From contig JACRCO010000013.1 of assembly GCA_016218975.1 (NCBI GenBank), positions 30,433 through 94,432 of the forward strand: DNA of 64,000 nt. The letters are read 5' to 3'. Of this stretch, positions 25,594-34,611 are shown piece after piece (positions within the stretch are counted from its first letter, which is position 1; every line of letters begins with the position of its first letter). The notes below the pieces were generated by a model. It searched no databases. It was not told the origin of the DNA and saw only the letters and a program-made list of their open reading frames with translations. Made by a program: the position numbers and the translations under genes. Origin of the DNA: Deltaproteobacteria bacterium (GTDB lineage Bacteria > Desulfobacterota > Deferrimicrobia > Deferrimicrobiales > Deferrimicrobiaceae).

Positions 25594-27123
25594 TCAAGCG
25601 TGCTCGATCTGGTACTGCTCGATGTGCAGCTTGTCGGACGCGGAGATGTTCACCTTCATCCCGAAACGCGTCTCCAGCTTTTCGAGGAACTTGCGCTCCT
25701 CGCCGAACAGCTCCTCCGCAAGCCCCGGGTGCACGTGCAGAGATACCTGCTTCCCGGCGAGCAGAGAGCCCTGGCGCTCCAGCGCCCGGAAAATCTCGTA
25801 GCAGATCGTCTTCTTCGACTTGATCACGCCTTCCCCGGAGCAGTAGGGGCACGCCTCCGACAGCGACCGGGCCAGGCTCTCGCGCACGCGCTTCCGGGTC
25901 ATTTCCACCAGCCCAAGCTCCGATATCTTGCAGATGGTCGTCTTGCTCCTGTCGGCCCGCAGCGTTTCCACCAGCGCCTGGTACACCTTTTCCCGGTTCT
26001 CCTCGCTTTTCATGTCGATGAAATCGATGATGATGATACCGCCGATGTTCCGCAGGCGGAGCTGGTAGACGATCTCCTTTACCGCCTCAAGGTTGATCTT
26101 TACCGTCGTTTCCTCGAGCGAGGTACGGCCGACGTACTTCCCCGTGTTGACGTCGATCACGGTCAGCGCCTCGGTCTGTTCGATGACGATGTATCCGCCG
26201 CTCTTGAGCCAAACCTTCTTGTCGAGCGCCCGCGCCAGTTCGATCTCTATTCCGTAATGCTCGAATACCGGCTGCGGCCCGTCGTACAGCTCGATGCGGT
26301 CCTGGATGCGTGGGAAGAACTGGGCGGCGAACCCGCGGATCCGGGAGTGTTCCTCCTCGGAATCGACGACGATCCGGTCCATGTCCGCGGAGAACAGGTC
26401 CCTCACGGCGCGCAGCGAAAGGGATAACTCCCTGTGGACCGGCGCCGGGGCGTTGGACGCCTCGTTTTTTTTCCGGATCGATTCCCAGAGGCGGACGAGA
26501 TAGTCGATATCCGCCTTGAGCTCTCCCTCCGTTTTACCTTCGGCGGCCGTGCGCACGATGGCGCCCATGCCCTCCGGGCGGACCTTTTCCACGAGCTTCG
26601 TGAGCCGTTCACGCTCTTCGGGGTCGTCGATACGGCGTGAAACACCGATGTGCGTCGACCAGGTCAGCAGCACGAGGTAGCGGCCGGGCAGCGTTATGTG
26701 GCTTGTGATCCGCGCCCCCTTGGTGCCGAGCGGCTCCTTCGCGACCTGTACAAGGATATGCTGCCCCTCGCGGATCAGCCCTTCGATGGGAGGGAGGAAG
26801 TGCTCCTGCGGATAGCGGGCTTCCCTGATGCCTATGTCTTCCGCCAGGGACGTCTCGTCGCTCCCGTCGGAATCGAATTCGAGCTGCGGCGTCACGAAGT
26901 CTCCGGCGAACAGGAAGCCCGCCTTGTCCATGCCGATGTCGACGAATGCGGCCTGCATCCCGGGAAGGACGCGGATGACCTTGCCCTTGTAGATGTTCCC
27001 CACGATGTTCTGGTCGCTCTTGCGCTCGACGAGGAGCTCGACGAGGATACCGGATTCCAGGGTCGCCACCCGCGTCTCGTACGGGGCTGCGTTCACCACG
27101 ATTAGCTTGTTTGCCTTCTGCAC
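25594..27123 (-). CDS. rng: Ribonuclease E/G family endoribonuclease (RNase G type)
   Basis: A 509-residue enzyme for rRNA 5'-end maturation and mRNA decay. Residues about 38-125 form the S1 domain (GNIYKGKVIRVLPGMQAAFVDIG). The DNase-I-like catalytic part shows TVIDVNTGKYVG and IIIIDFIDMKSEENREKV with the metal-binding aspartates. The zinc-link is CPYCSGEGVIKS. There is no long disordered scaffold tail, so RNase G fits better than RNase E. Its start lies 2 bases after the stop of the radical SAM gene on the same strand, forming an operon. Confidence 0.96.
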   Translation of the reverse strand: MQKANKLIVVNAAPYETRVATLESGILVELLVERKSDQNIVGNIYKGKVIRVLPGMQAAFVDIGMDKAGFLFAGDFVTPQLEFDSDGSDETSLAEDIGIREARYPQEHFLPPIEGLIREGQHILVQVAKEPLGTKGARITSHITLPGRYLVLLTWSTHIGVSRRIDDPEERERLTKLVEKVRPEGMGAIVRTAAEGKTEGELKADIDYLVRLWESIRKKNEASNAPAPVHRELSLSLRAVRDLFSADMDRIVVDSEEEHSRIRGFAAQFFPRIQDRIELYDGPQPVFEHYGIEIELARALDKKVWLKSGGYIVIEQTEALTVIDVNTGKYVGRTSLEETTVKINLEAVKEIVYQLRLRNIGGIIIIDFIDMKSEENREKVYQALVETLRADRSKTTICKISELGLVEMTRKRVRESLARSLSEACPYCSGEGVIKSKKTICYEIFRALERQGSLLAGKQVSLHVHPGLAEELFGEERKFLEKLETRFGMKVNISASDKLHIEQYQIEHA

Positions 27124-27124
27124 C

Positions 27125-29623
27125 TTACTTCTTCTTTCGCGGAACGGGTTCCGCGGATATTTTCCTGGAGACGAACCGGTCGGGAGGAAGCGCCGTCTTC
27201 AGGATCGCCGAAGCGGCGTCGAGCGGCCGCACGCCTCTCCCCGTACCATGGATGATTGTAATGGAGAGTTGCTTTCCGTTCATCCCAAAATTCCCGACGA
27301 GGGGCTTGAGGTCGATTTCCCGCCGGGATTCCTCGCGGAACACGGCGATCGGGAATGTGGGGGAAGACATGAACTCCCGCCACGCCGCCGCCGCCGTTTC
27401 CGGCGACACGCCTTCAGGGAAACTCCCTTGCGGCACCGGTTCGATCCTGTAGGTGCAGGAGATGTCGAAATCCGACAGCCGCGGCGTCCCCGGCGGAAGG
27501 TAGCGGGCGGACACGACCCGGATCCCCTCCGGAAGGAACGGCGGGAGTTTCCGTTCGATTTCGGGCGCGGTCACCGGCAGGTGGAACTCCGCTTCCAGAA
27601 ACTCGGCTTCGCTCTCCGTCCCAACCGGCAGGGCAGGCGAGAAGGAGAGCCTCGGGGCGGGGTTGAACCCCTGGCTGTAGGCGACCGGAAAGCCCGCGCG
27701 CCTCAAGACCCGCCCCCACAGGGATTGGATCTCCAGGCCCGAGAGGTAGCGGGCGGCCCCCTCCTTCGCATACCGGATTCTCGCGAAATAGCGCCCAGCG
27801 GGGGATTGTGCGCATTCGGATGAGGCCGAATTCCCGGCGTCGGACGGAATGGCCTCTTCCCCGCCCATGGAGGTGTATACGATGTTGGAAAGGCCCGGGG
27901 GGCAGGCCCCGCACGCCGAGCATGTCCCCGCGCGGCAGTCGGGTGTCGCTTCCCCGGAGCGGGCTTTCTCACGCTCGCGGAGCAGGAAAGCGCGGTCGAT
28001 CCCGGCGTCGACGAATTCCCACGGGAGAGAGATCGAGGGGTCCCTTTCATTCAGAAACTCGCGCCGGTCGATCCCCGCCTCTTCGAATGCCCGCCGCCAG
28101 ACGTGGGGGCGGAACTCCTCCGTCCACGCGTCGAAGCGCGCCCCAAGCCGCCAGGCCCGCAGCAGCACGCCGGCAAGCCGCCCGTCCCCTCGGGAAAACG
28201 CTCCTTCCAGCTCGGAAACCGCGGGGGAGTGGAACTTCACCTCGATGTTCCTGTCCCGGCCGACTTCCGCGCGGACGATCGCCAAACGCTCCTCGATCTC
28301 CTCCTTCCCGATCTGGCGTTCCCATTGGAACGGCGTGTGCGGCTTGGGTACGAAAGCGGAAATGCTCGCCGTAACCGAGTTCCGTTTTCCGTGGCGGCGG
28401 GCCACGGCGGCAACCCGTTTTACAAGCCGCCCTATCGCGGCGACGTCCGCAGCCGTCTCGCCCGGCAGCCCCACCATGAAATAGAGCTTAAGCGTCTGCC
28501 ATCCGTTGGAGAATATCCACTCGGCGGAACGCAGCAGGTCCTCGTCGGGGATCTCCTTGTTGATCGACCGGCGAAGGCTTTCCGTCCCCGCCTCGGGCGC
28601 CAGAGTGAATCCCGTCTTGCGCACCTTGCGGATCTGGCGCACGGTGTTCTCCTTCAGCGCGTCGAGCCGGAGCGAAGGGAGGGAAACGGAGATCCTCTCG
28701 GGCGAGAGCGTCTCCATCGCTTCCGTGATCAGCCGGTCGATGCAGCCGTAATCGGCGGCAGACAGTGACAGGAGCCCCACCTCGTCGAATCCCGTCCGTG
28801 GCGCTGTCTCCTGGAGATACCGCAGCAGAAGCAGGGGGTCTCGCTCCCTCAGCGGGCGATAGACGTATCCGGCCTGGCAGAACCTGCACCCCCTTGTGCA
28901 TCCGCGCGAGATCTCGATGCTCAGCCGGTCGTGGACGATGCGCATCGCGGGGAGAATCGGATCCGGAAGCAGGGGAGAGGCGGCAAGGTCGGGCAGAACT
29001 CTCCGGGAAACTCCCGTGGAAATGCCGGGCACGTACACTCCGGGGATCCCGGACAACTCCGCCAGAAGCTCGCCCCGGGTCCCCTTCCTTTCCTTCCGCG
29101 CTTCGACGCGGGAGACGATTTCAAGCGCCGCCTCTTCGCCGTCGCCCACGAGAAGCGCATCGAAGAAGGGCATTATGGGGGCGGGATTGAGCGTGCACAC
29201 TCCTCCGCCGAGCACCAGCGGGTCCGTTTCCCGGCGCGCCTCGCGGAGCGGCGGAATGCCTGCGAGGTCGAGCATGGTCAGGACGTTGGTGTAGGTAAGT
29301 TCATAGCAGAGTGAAAATCCAAGGACGTCGAATTCCCGCGCGGGGCGCTCCGATTCAAGCGAGGACAGCGGCGTTCCGGTGGAACGCAGGTGCTCCTCCA
29401 TGTCCGTCCACGGAGCGAAGACCCTCTCGCAAAGGGTTCCGGGGCGTGCATTCAGGATTTCATGCAGGATAAGGATGCCAAGGTGCGACATCCCGATTTC
29501 ATAGACGTCCGGAAATGCGATCAGCACCCGGACCCTTGCGTCATCCCGGGAACGGAGCCGGCGCCGTACCTCGGCGCCCCCGTAACGGGACGGTTTCTGT
29601 ATGGAGGGAGGGATGATTTTCAT
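27125..29623 (-). CDS. TIGR03960-type radical SAM protein fused to a DUF2344/TIGR03936 domain
   Basis: An 832-residue protein. The N-terminal part (about 1-230) is a B12-binding-like fold (VLIAFPDVYEIGMSHLGILIL, DVLGFSLCYELTYTNVLTML). The radical SAM core carries the cluster motif RGCTRGCRFCQAG (CxxxCxxC), with LSLSAADYGCIDRLI and GFTLAPEAGTESLRRSINK. A cysteine-rich linker (CRAGTCSACGAC) joins a C-terminal DUF2344 domain (RIRYAKEGAARYLSGLEIQ, YSQGFNPAPRLSFSPALPVG). The reaction is not established. It is commonly found beside RNase E/G, as here, which hints at a role in RNA or ribosome-related modification. Confidence 0.9.
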   Translation of the reverse strand: MKIIPPSIQKPSRYGGAEVRRRLRSRDDARVRVLIAFPDVYEIGMSHLGILILHEILNARPGTLCERVFAPWTDMEEHLRSTGTPLSSLESERPAREFDVLGFSLCYELTYTNVLTMLDLAGIPPLREARRETDPLVLGGGVCTLNPAPIMPFFDALLVGDGEEAALEIVSRVEARKERKGTRGELLAELSGIPGVYVPGISTGVSRRVLPDLAASPLLPDPILPAMRIVHDRLSIEISRGCTRGCRFCQAGYVYRPLRERDPLLLLRYLQETAPRTGFDEVGLLSLSAADYGCIDRLITEAMETLSPERISVSLPSLRLDALKENTVRQIRKVRKTGFTLAPEAGTESLRRSINKEIPDEDLLRSAEWIFSNGWQTLKLYFMVGLPGETAADVAAIGRLVKRVAAVARRHGKRNSVTASISAFVPKPHTPFQWERQIGKEEIEERLAIVRAEVGRDRNIEVKFHSPAVSELEGAFSRGDGRLAGVLLRAWRLGARFDAWTEEFRPHVWRRAFEEAGIDRREFLNERDPSISLPWEFVDAGIDRAFLLREREKARSGEATPDCRAGTCSACGACPPGLSNIVYTSMGGEEAIPSDAGNSASSECAQSPAGRYFARIRYAKEGAARYLSGLEIQSLWGRVLRRAGFPVAYSQGFNPAPRLSFSPALPVGTESEAEFLEAEFHLPVTAPEIERKLPPFLPEGIRVVSARYLPPGTPRLSDFDISCTYRIEPVPQGSFPEGVSPETAAAAWREFMSSPTFPIAVFREESRREIDLKPLVGNFGMNGKQLSITIIHGTGRGVRPLDAASAILKTALPPDRFVSRKISAEPVPRKKK

Positions 29624-29649
29624 GGTTTCCCTACAATCCCAACTTATTT

Positions 29650-29678
29650 TTGAAAAATCAATTCATTCAAGTTACATT
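29650..29678 (+). promoter_or_regulatory. Predicted promoter of the ATPase/STAS/HD-GYP operon
   Basis: TTGAAA (29650-29655), a 17-base spacer and TACATT (29673-29678) lie in the 89-bp AT-rich gap between the divergent radical SAM gene and the ATPase gene. Spacing and context are good; the sequence match is moderate. Confidence 0.55.
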
Positions 29679-29712
29679 ACCCTGATGGTCGCGAGAGGGG
29701 GAGATTGAGGCG

Positions 29713-32004
29713 GTGCGACTGATCTGGAACCAGGGAGCCGGTTTTTCGTTCCGGCCGGACGAGTTCTACGGTCGCGAAGAGGAGCTGGCCACCCTCTTGC
29801 GCGTATGCAGGGACGGGAAGTCCGGCGTCGGGGCGTCCGTTATGATTTACGGACCTCCCAACGTGGGAAAGACTTCCCTTCTCCTGAAGCTCAAACACGA
29901 GCTTCAGTCGCTCCCTGAGGAAACGGCCTCGCCCCGGCCGTTCCCGTTCTATTTCTCCTTCAGCAAGATCCTTTCCCATCCTTTGGCGCTCTCCCAGCAT
30001 TTCCTCCAGGAGTTCCTTTGGCAGGCCCTGGTCTTTCTCGGGGATTCCCCCCCCGCCGCGTTCGACGCCGATGCGATGTGCGAAAGGCTCGTGTCCTTCG
30101 GCCTCTCCGATTGCCGCGAGCTCCTTCTCGCGCACCGCCGTTTCACGGAGCGCGGCGACGGCCTGTCCGCACTGGTCAGCGCGGTTTCCTTCCCGTTCTC
30201 GACCGGGGGAGATCTCTTTCATCCGGTGTTTCTCTTCGACGATTTCCAGTATACGACCAAACTCCAGGGCATTCCCGACGGGGCGATGCTTTCCATTCTG
30301 CGCCCGTACATAAAATCGGGCCATTTCCCCATGATCGTGTCCGGCTCGTCTCCGGGGCACGTGACTTCCTGCCTCAAGCGGGAAGGGTTGTTCGGCACTT
30401 TCCAGATGATGGAGATCGCGGGTCTTTCCCCCGCAGCGTCGGAATCGCTCTGGACCTCCCTTCTGGATCGGCGGAAGATCGGAATGCCCGTCCCCATACA
30501 GGCACGAGCGGCCGCAAGGCTGGGGCACGTGCCGGTATACCAGCGTATGTTCGCCGAGGAAGTGTCCTTCCGGTGCGAAGCCGTGACCGACGAGATTTCC
30601 TTCGAGAATATCTACGCCCAGTCGGTGACCGAAGGGCAGCTCAACCGGTACTGGCGGGAGTTCTTCGAAAACGCCTTTCCCGACCGGGTCGACCGGGCGC
30701 GGGCGGTGAAGTTCCTGAAGCGCATCCTCTGCGACCGCTTTCCGCTCGACACTTTCGACGGGGCTCTTTCCCTCCTCGGGACTTCCTCGGAAGACGGCGG
30801 GAGAATCCTCTCGACGCTGGAGTTCAAGGGGCTTGCGAAGTCCGATTTCGACCAGATCAGGTTTTCCGAGGACCCGGTGCTCGCGGACTTTCTCTACTGG
30901 GCGTTCGAGAGAGGCGTCGCAGGGATGAACAGTTCCCAGGTCGCCGCCGCGATCGTGCAGGCGAAACTGTTCCTGGCCGCGGCGGAACCCGCCGAGGGAG
31001 AGCGTGATAAGTGGATCGGCACGACCAAGGAGCTCATGCGCCGTTGGGACTGCCGCGAAGTCCCGATGCTCCTCTTCCGGTTCGGGCTTTTCCGGGACCG
31101 GTTCGGGGGAAAAGGGCTTCTCGAGGTTGTCATGGGAATGGAGAAGGAACCGCAGAAGATGCGGCTTCCCAAGATCAGCTCCGTTTCCACCGGCTACCGG
31201 ACCCGCCGTCGCGGCCCGAGGCTGGATTTCGACATGGTGGCCTACGGGTTCCTCGACGCGGAATTCTCCGAGGAGAACCTCGTGATCTGGGCGGTGGACG
31301 TGAACGCCGGGAAGACGCTCAGCGCCATGGCGGTGGAACATTTCGAGAACCGGTGCCGGTTGCTGATCCTCGAAAAGGGCCTGAAGGAGCATCAGCTCCG
31401 GAAATGGATCCTCTTCGAGGGGGGGGTGGACCCCGTCGCGATCGAACTGGCGGGCAGGTACGGCATCCTCCTGACCCACCGTTCCCAGATGCTCATCTTC
31501 CTGAACCTGTTCGGGCTGGAGGAGATCGAGCTCCAGGCCGAATCACGCAAGCCGGCGGACCCGCCGCCGGGGCCCGAGCCGCTTGAATTCGAGCTGGTCC
31601 TTCCCATGAAGGCGGACACGGAAGTGGTGGCGGCGCGGGTGGCGGAGGAGGTGGCGGCCTACGCCTCCCTCGATGCGGATTCCGTGGACCGGATCAAGAT
31701 GGCCTTGATAGAGGCATGCATCAACGCGTTCGAACACAGCGGCGCGGAGTCGGGAAAGGTCAGGCTCCGGTATGTGCTTTCACCCACGAAAATCGAGCTT
31801 TTCGTGCAGGACGAGGGAAAGGGGTTCCGCGGAGGCAGGACCGACGAGTCCCGCCGCAACCGCGGATGGGGGCTCAAGCTGATCCGTGAACTGGTGGACG
31901 ACGTGGAGATCAGGACCGGGGACGGGGGAACCGTCGTGCGAATGGTGAAGTACCTTGAACCCGGAACTGAAAAGGAAGGAGCGGGATCTCCGGATCCCGA
32001 ATAG
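29713..32004 (+). CDS. ATPase - nuclease-like - RsbW-type anti-sigma kinase fusion protein
   Basis: A 763-residue protein from GTG 29713 (GAGG upstream). The N-terminal ATPase has FYGREEEL at 18-25, Walker A GPPNVGKTS at 47-55 and Walker B VFLFDDF at 172-178, like the archaeal-type ATPase_2/STAND group. A helical, probably winged-helix part follows. Residues 500-600 (LDFDMVA, WAVDVNAGKT, then YGILLTH) recall the degenerate PD-(D/E)XK domain that often ends such ATPases. Residues 625-745 are a GHKL kinase of RsbW type: EACINAFEHS, VQDEGKGF and RGWGLKLIRELV. A STAS gene follows 9 bases on. The role is probably partner-switching signalling. Confidence 0.8.
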   Translation: MRLIWNQGAGFSFRPDEFYGREEELATLLRVCRDGKSGVGASVMIYGPPNVGKTSLLLKLKHELQSLPEETASPRPFPFYFSFSKILSHPLALSQHFLQEFLWQALVFLGDSPPAAFDADAMCERLVSFGLSDCRELLLAHRRFTERGDGLSALVSAVSFPFSTGGDLFHPVFLFDDFQYTTKLQGIPDGAMLSILRPYIKSGHFPMIVSGSSPGHVTSCLKREGLFGTFQMMEIAGLSPAASESLWTSLLDRRKIGMPVPIQARAAARLGHVPVYQRMFAEEVSFRCEAVTDEISFENIYAQSVTEGQLNRYWREFFENAFPDRVDRARAVKFLKRILCDRFPLDTFDGALSLLGTSSEDGGRILSTLEFKGLAKSDFDQIRFSEDPVLADFLYWAFERGVAGMNSSQVAAAIVQAKLFLAAAEPAEGERDKWIGTTKELMRRWDCREVPMLLFRFGLFRDRFGGKGLLEVVMGMEKEPQKMRLPKISSVSTGYRTRRRGPRLDFDMVAYGFLDAEFSEENLVIWAVDVNAGKTLSAMAVEHFENRCRLLILEKGLKEHQLRKWILFEGGVDPVAIELAGRYGILLTHRSQMLIFLNLFGLEEIELQAESRKPADPPPGPEPLEFELVLPMKADTEVVAARVAEEVAAYASLDADSVDRIKMALIEACINAFEHSGAESGKVRLRYVLSPTKIELFVQDEGKGFRGGRTDESRRNRGWGLKLIRELVDDVEIRTGDGGTVVRMVKYLEPGTEKEGAGSPDPE

Positions 32005-32013
32005 AGCCCGCAC

Positions 32014-32367
32014 ATGACATATCTTACGGTGAGGACGCGCCTAACGGAAAATGCGCTTGTAGTGTACATAGACGGCTACCTGAACAGCCTCCTGGGCGAG
32101 GAAGTGGAGCGCGTCGTGCAGGAAACCCTCGATTCCGGGGTCAGAAATTTCCTCCTGAATTTCGAAGGAACGCGCCTGATCAACAGCATCGGCATTTCAA
32201 TCATCATCGACATCGTGGAAAAGATAATGGAACGTAACGGCTCGCTGGCCTTCTGCGCGTTGAGCCGCATCAATCGCGAACTCTTCCATATGACGGGCGT
32301 GGCCCGTTACGTCCGCGTATTCGAACGTGAGGAGGATGCTCTTGGGCATTTCGGTTCTTCCGCCTGA
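32014..32367 (+). CDS. STAS-domain anti-anti-sigma factor-like protein
   Basis: A 117-residue protein with one STAS domain: LTVRTRLTENALVVYIDGYLNS, FLLNFEGTRLINSIGISIIIDI and LAFCALSRINRELFHMTGV. A serine is present in the LINSIGIS loop where these proteins are phosphorylated, although the usual preceding aspartate is Asn. In known systems such a protein is phosphorylated by an RsbW-type kinase and released or bound by partner switching. The kinase domain is encoded immediately upstream and an HD-GYP enzyme overlaps its end by 41 bases, so all three should work together. Confidence 0.88.
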   Translation: MTYLTVRTRLTENALVVYIDGYLNSLLGEEVERVVQETLDSGVRNFLLNFEGTRLINSIGISIIIDIVEKIMERNGSLAFCALSRINRELFHMTGVARYVRVFEREEDALGHFGSSA

Positions 32368-33637
32368 AAGGGACCTGTTCGGCGAAGAGCGATTGCCCGC
32401 GGGGCGGCGGGAGGCTTTCAAGCTAAGGGCTCTCCGTGACTTCACGCTTTGCATATCCCGCGCGCGAAACTTCGAGGAGGCCCTTCACCTTTCCCTGATG
32501 GTAATACTCGGAACGTTCTCGATCGTGAAAGGAGCCCTGTTCCTCGAGGAGCACGGGGAATTCCGTGTAAAGGTCTCCCGTGGACTCCCCCCCGGAATCC
32601 CGCCAATCGAGAAAACGCGGGACCTCGTTACGGCGCTCCGCCGCTCGAGCCGTCCGATCGTCATGGGGCGCAAGGAGATTTCCGCGCCGGTCCGCAAGGC
32701 GGCGGATGAAATGGAAAAGGCGGTTCCGTCGTTCAGGGTGGACTTTCTATGTTCTCTCGGGGCATGGAACGGATCTTCAGGCCTGCTGGCACTGGGAGAA
32801 ACGCTTACGGGATCGCCCCTGACGGTCCGGCAGCGTGAAACCCTGAGCGTGATGACTTCCGTCCTGTCCTCTCACATCGCCAACCACCGGGTCCTCGAGG
32901 ACATTTCCCGCCTGAACGAAGCGCTCCGGAGCAAGGTGACGGAAAACGAGCGGCTGCTCGACGGGATGCAGGAGATCTTCCTGGATACGATCCGCGCCCT
33001 GGCTGCGGCGATCGAAGCGAAGGATCCTTACACGCGCGGCCATTCGGAACGGGTGGCGAAGATTTCGGTATCGATAGCTAAGGGGCTGGGCCTTCCGGAG
33101 GACGAGGTGCAGGCCATCCACATCGCCTCCATACTTCACGACGTGGGGAAGATCGGAACTTCGCGGTCGATCCTTTCCAAGCGCTCCCCGCTTTCCGAGG
33201 AGGAGCTTCTCGAGATCCGCAGGCATCCCCTGACGAGTTTCGACATCCTTTCCGAAATCCGTTTTCCCTATCCCGACGTCGCGGCCCTCGCGAGGGACCA
33301 TCACGAACACATCGACGGATCGGGATATCCCGTAGGGAAGAGGGATCGTCAGATTTCGATGGGGGCGAAGATCATTGCGCTTGCCGACGCGTTCGACGCC
33401 ATGACTTCCGACCGGCCGTACAGGAGCGGCTTGCCGCTCCGGGAAGCATTGGGGGAGCTGCGGTCGTCGCTTCGCCGCCAGTACGACCCGGTTGCGGGAC
33501 GGATGTTTTTCCGGGTGCTGCGCGATGAAATCGCGGGGGAGCACGGCGGCTCTCCGGTATTTGCGGAGTTGTCGGAAGTCCATCCCCGCGAGGACATGCT
33601 TCGCTTCATCGACGGTATGCTTAAGGAGATCGGTTAA
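32327..33637 (+). CDS. GAF/HD-GYP cyclic-di-GMP phosphodiesterase
   Basis: A 436-residue soluble protein. A GAF-like domain covers about 40-195, a coiled linker about 195-225, and HD-GYP about 225-385. Key residues are present: GHSERVAKISVSIA, the HD pair in ILHDVGKIG, RRHPLTSFDIL, the DHHEHIDGSGYP signature and ADAFDAMTSDRPYR. It should hydrolyse c-di-GMP. The start is ATG 32327 or the in-frame ATG 32336; both lie inside the STAS gene, so translation is coupled. With no receiver domain, its activity is probably set by the GAF ligand or by the STAS partner (inference). Confidence 0.92.
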   Translation: MRRMLLGISVLPPERDLFGEERLPAGRREAFKLRALRDFTLCISRARNFEEALHLSLMVILGTFSIVKGALFLEEHGEFRVKVSRGLPPGIPPIEKTRDLVTALRRSSRPIVMGRKEISAPVRKAADEMEKAVPSFRVDFLCSLGAWNGSSGLLALGETLTGSPLTVRQRETLSVMTSVLSSHIANHRVLEDISRLNEALRSKVTENERLLDGMQEIFLDTIRALAAAIEAKDPYTRGHSERVAKISVSIAKGLGLPEDEVQAIHIASILHDVGKIGTSRSILSKRSPLSEEELLEIRRHPLTSFDILSEIRFPYPDVAALARDHHEHIDGSGYPVGKRDRQISMGAKIIALADAFDAMTSDRPYRSGLPLREALGELRSSLRRQYDPVAGRMFFRVLRDEIAGEHGGSPVFAELSEVHPREDMLRFIDGMLKEIG

Positions 33638-33662
33638 CCCGCATTTCCCGCTTGGAGGGGAT

Positions 33663-34451
33663 TCAGGGCAGCTCCGCGAGCAGCCCCCGGAGCGCGGCGA
33701 GCCCGCGGTGGAAATGCTCGATTCGGTGCGGCTCCAGCGTCAGGATGGGGGCGGATCCCGCGTCAAGCGCCGCGTTCAGCACCCCCCGGAAATTGATCGA
33801 TCCTTCCCCGACCGGCAGGTGATCGTCGCGCAGCCCCCGGTTGTCGTGCAGGTGCAGCTCCCTCGTGCCGGCTCCGAACGCCTCCAGCCACTTGTTCACC
33901 GGGAGCCCGGAAAAGAGCGCCGCATGTCCCGCGTCGCAGCAGAAGCCGATCCGCTTCGAGCCGAGCGCGTGCCGCAGCCTGAGCAGGTGATCCGGCACCT
34001 CGTCGAAGACGTTCTCCAGGAAGAGGTCGACTCCGGCCTTCTCGGCGGCGTCGACGACTTCGCCGAAAGTCCGCAAGGCCGGTTCGAACCATTTGTCGGG
34101 ATCGAAATCGTAAAGCCATCCGAAATACCCCGCGTGCATCACGATCCCCAGGGGGCGGAAGACAGGCGCCAGGGACACGGCCTGCTTGAGGCGGCGCACC
34201 GCGTGGCCGCGGGCGGCTTCGTCGCGCGCGCCCGGCCATACCTCCTCGAACGGAGCATGGAACGTTGCGCTATTTACGCCGGCGTCGCGCAACTTGCCCG
34301 CCGCCTTTTCCGCTTCTCCCTCCGCAAGCGAGTCGAGCGTCTTCCCGGAGAAGTAGATCTCGGGCCCCACGCCGCCGGCCGCGAGGAGGGGGGCTGTCTC
34401 CGGGGAAAGCAACATCGGGTAGGGGACCGTTGCGTGTACAGTCCATTCCAT
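33663..34451 (-). CDS. Sugar phosphate isomerase/epimerase-like TIM-barrel protein
   Basis: A 262-residue protein of the xylose isomerase-like/AP endonuclease 2 superfamily. The start is taken at ATG 34451 (MEWTVHATVPYPM), since the open frame upstream is not conserved-looking. Metal-site candidates are FHAPFEE, IVMHAGYFG, LFLENVFDE, CCDAGHAAL, LHLHDNRG and LTLEPHR. Substrate unknown. It is convergent with the HD-GYP gene and divergent from the GntR regulator, 160 bases apart. An endonuclease IV role is unlikely because the lineup of metal ligands is incomplete. Confidence 0.82.
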   Translation of the reverse strand: MEWTVHATVPYPMLLSPETAPLLAAGGVGPEIYFSGKTLDSLAEGEAEKAAGKLRDAGVNSATFHAPFEEVWPGARDEAARGHAVRRLKQAVSLAPVFRPLGIVMHAGYFGWLYDFDPDKWFEPALRTFGEVVDAAEKAGVDLFLENVFDEVPDHLLRLRHALGSKRIGFCCDAGHAALFSGLPVNKWLEAFGAGTRELHLHDNRGLRDDHLPVGEGSINFRGVLNAALDAGSAPILTLEPHRIEHFHRGLAALRGLLAELP

Positions 34452-34548
34452 GGCCCCGAAGATACCCCATCGCCGGGGGAGGAGCAACCCCGCAGGCGGC
34501 AGGACTTCTCCGGGGAGGCTCGGATATGAAACGCCTGTTTGAAATGCC

Positions 34549-34577
34549 TTGACATGTTTTTGTATACTGCATACAGT
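34549..34577 (+). promoter_or_regulatory. Predicted promoter of the GntR gene with embedded operator
   Basis: TTGACA (34549-34554), a 17-base spacer and TACAGT (34572-34577). The inverted repeat TGTAT-ACTGC-ATACA (34561-34575) covers the spacer and the -10. Its TGTATAC core resembles operators of FCD-type GntR regulators, so the regulator probably represses itself. Confidence 0.6.
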
Positions 34578-34611
34578 AACGTGCAATCCGTTACGACGAG
34601 GAGACATCCCT

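Noticed and set aside
29677..31479. 600-residue open frame on the minus strand
   Set aside because: Antisense shadow of the ATPase/kinase fusion. The translation is compositionally biased and resembles no protein family.
34549..34568. TTGACA and TATACT as a promoter pair
   Set aside because: Only 8 bases separate them. The same TTGACA pairs better with TACAGT at 17 bases.
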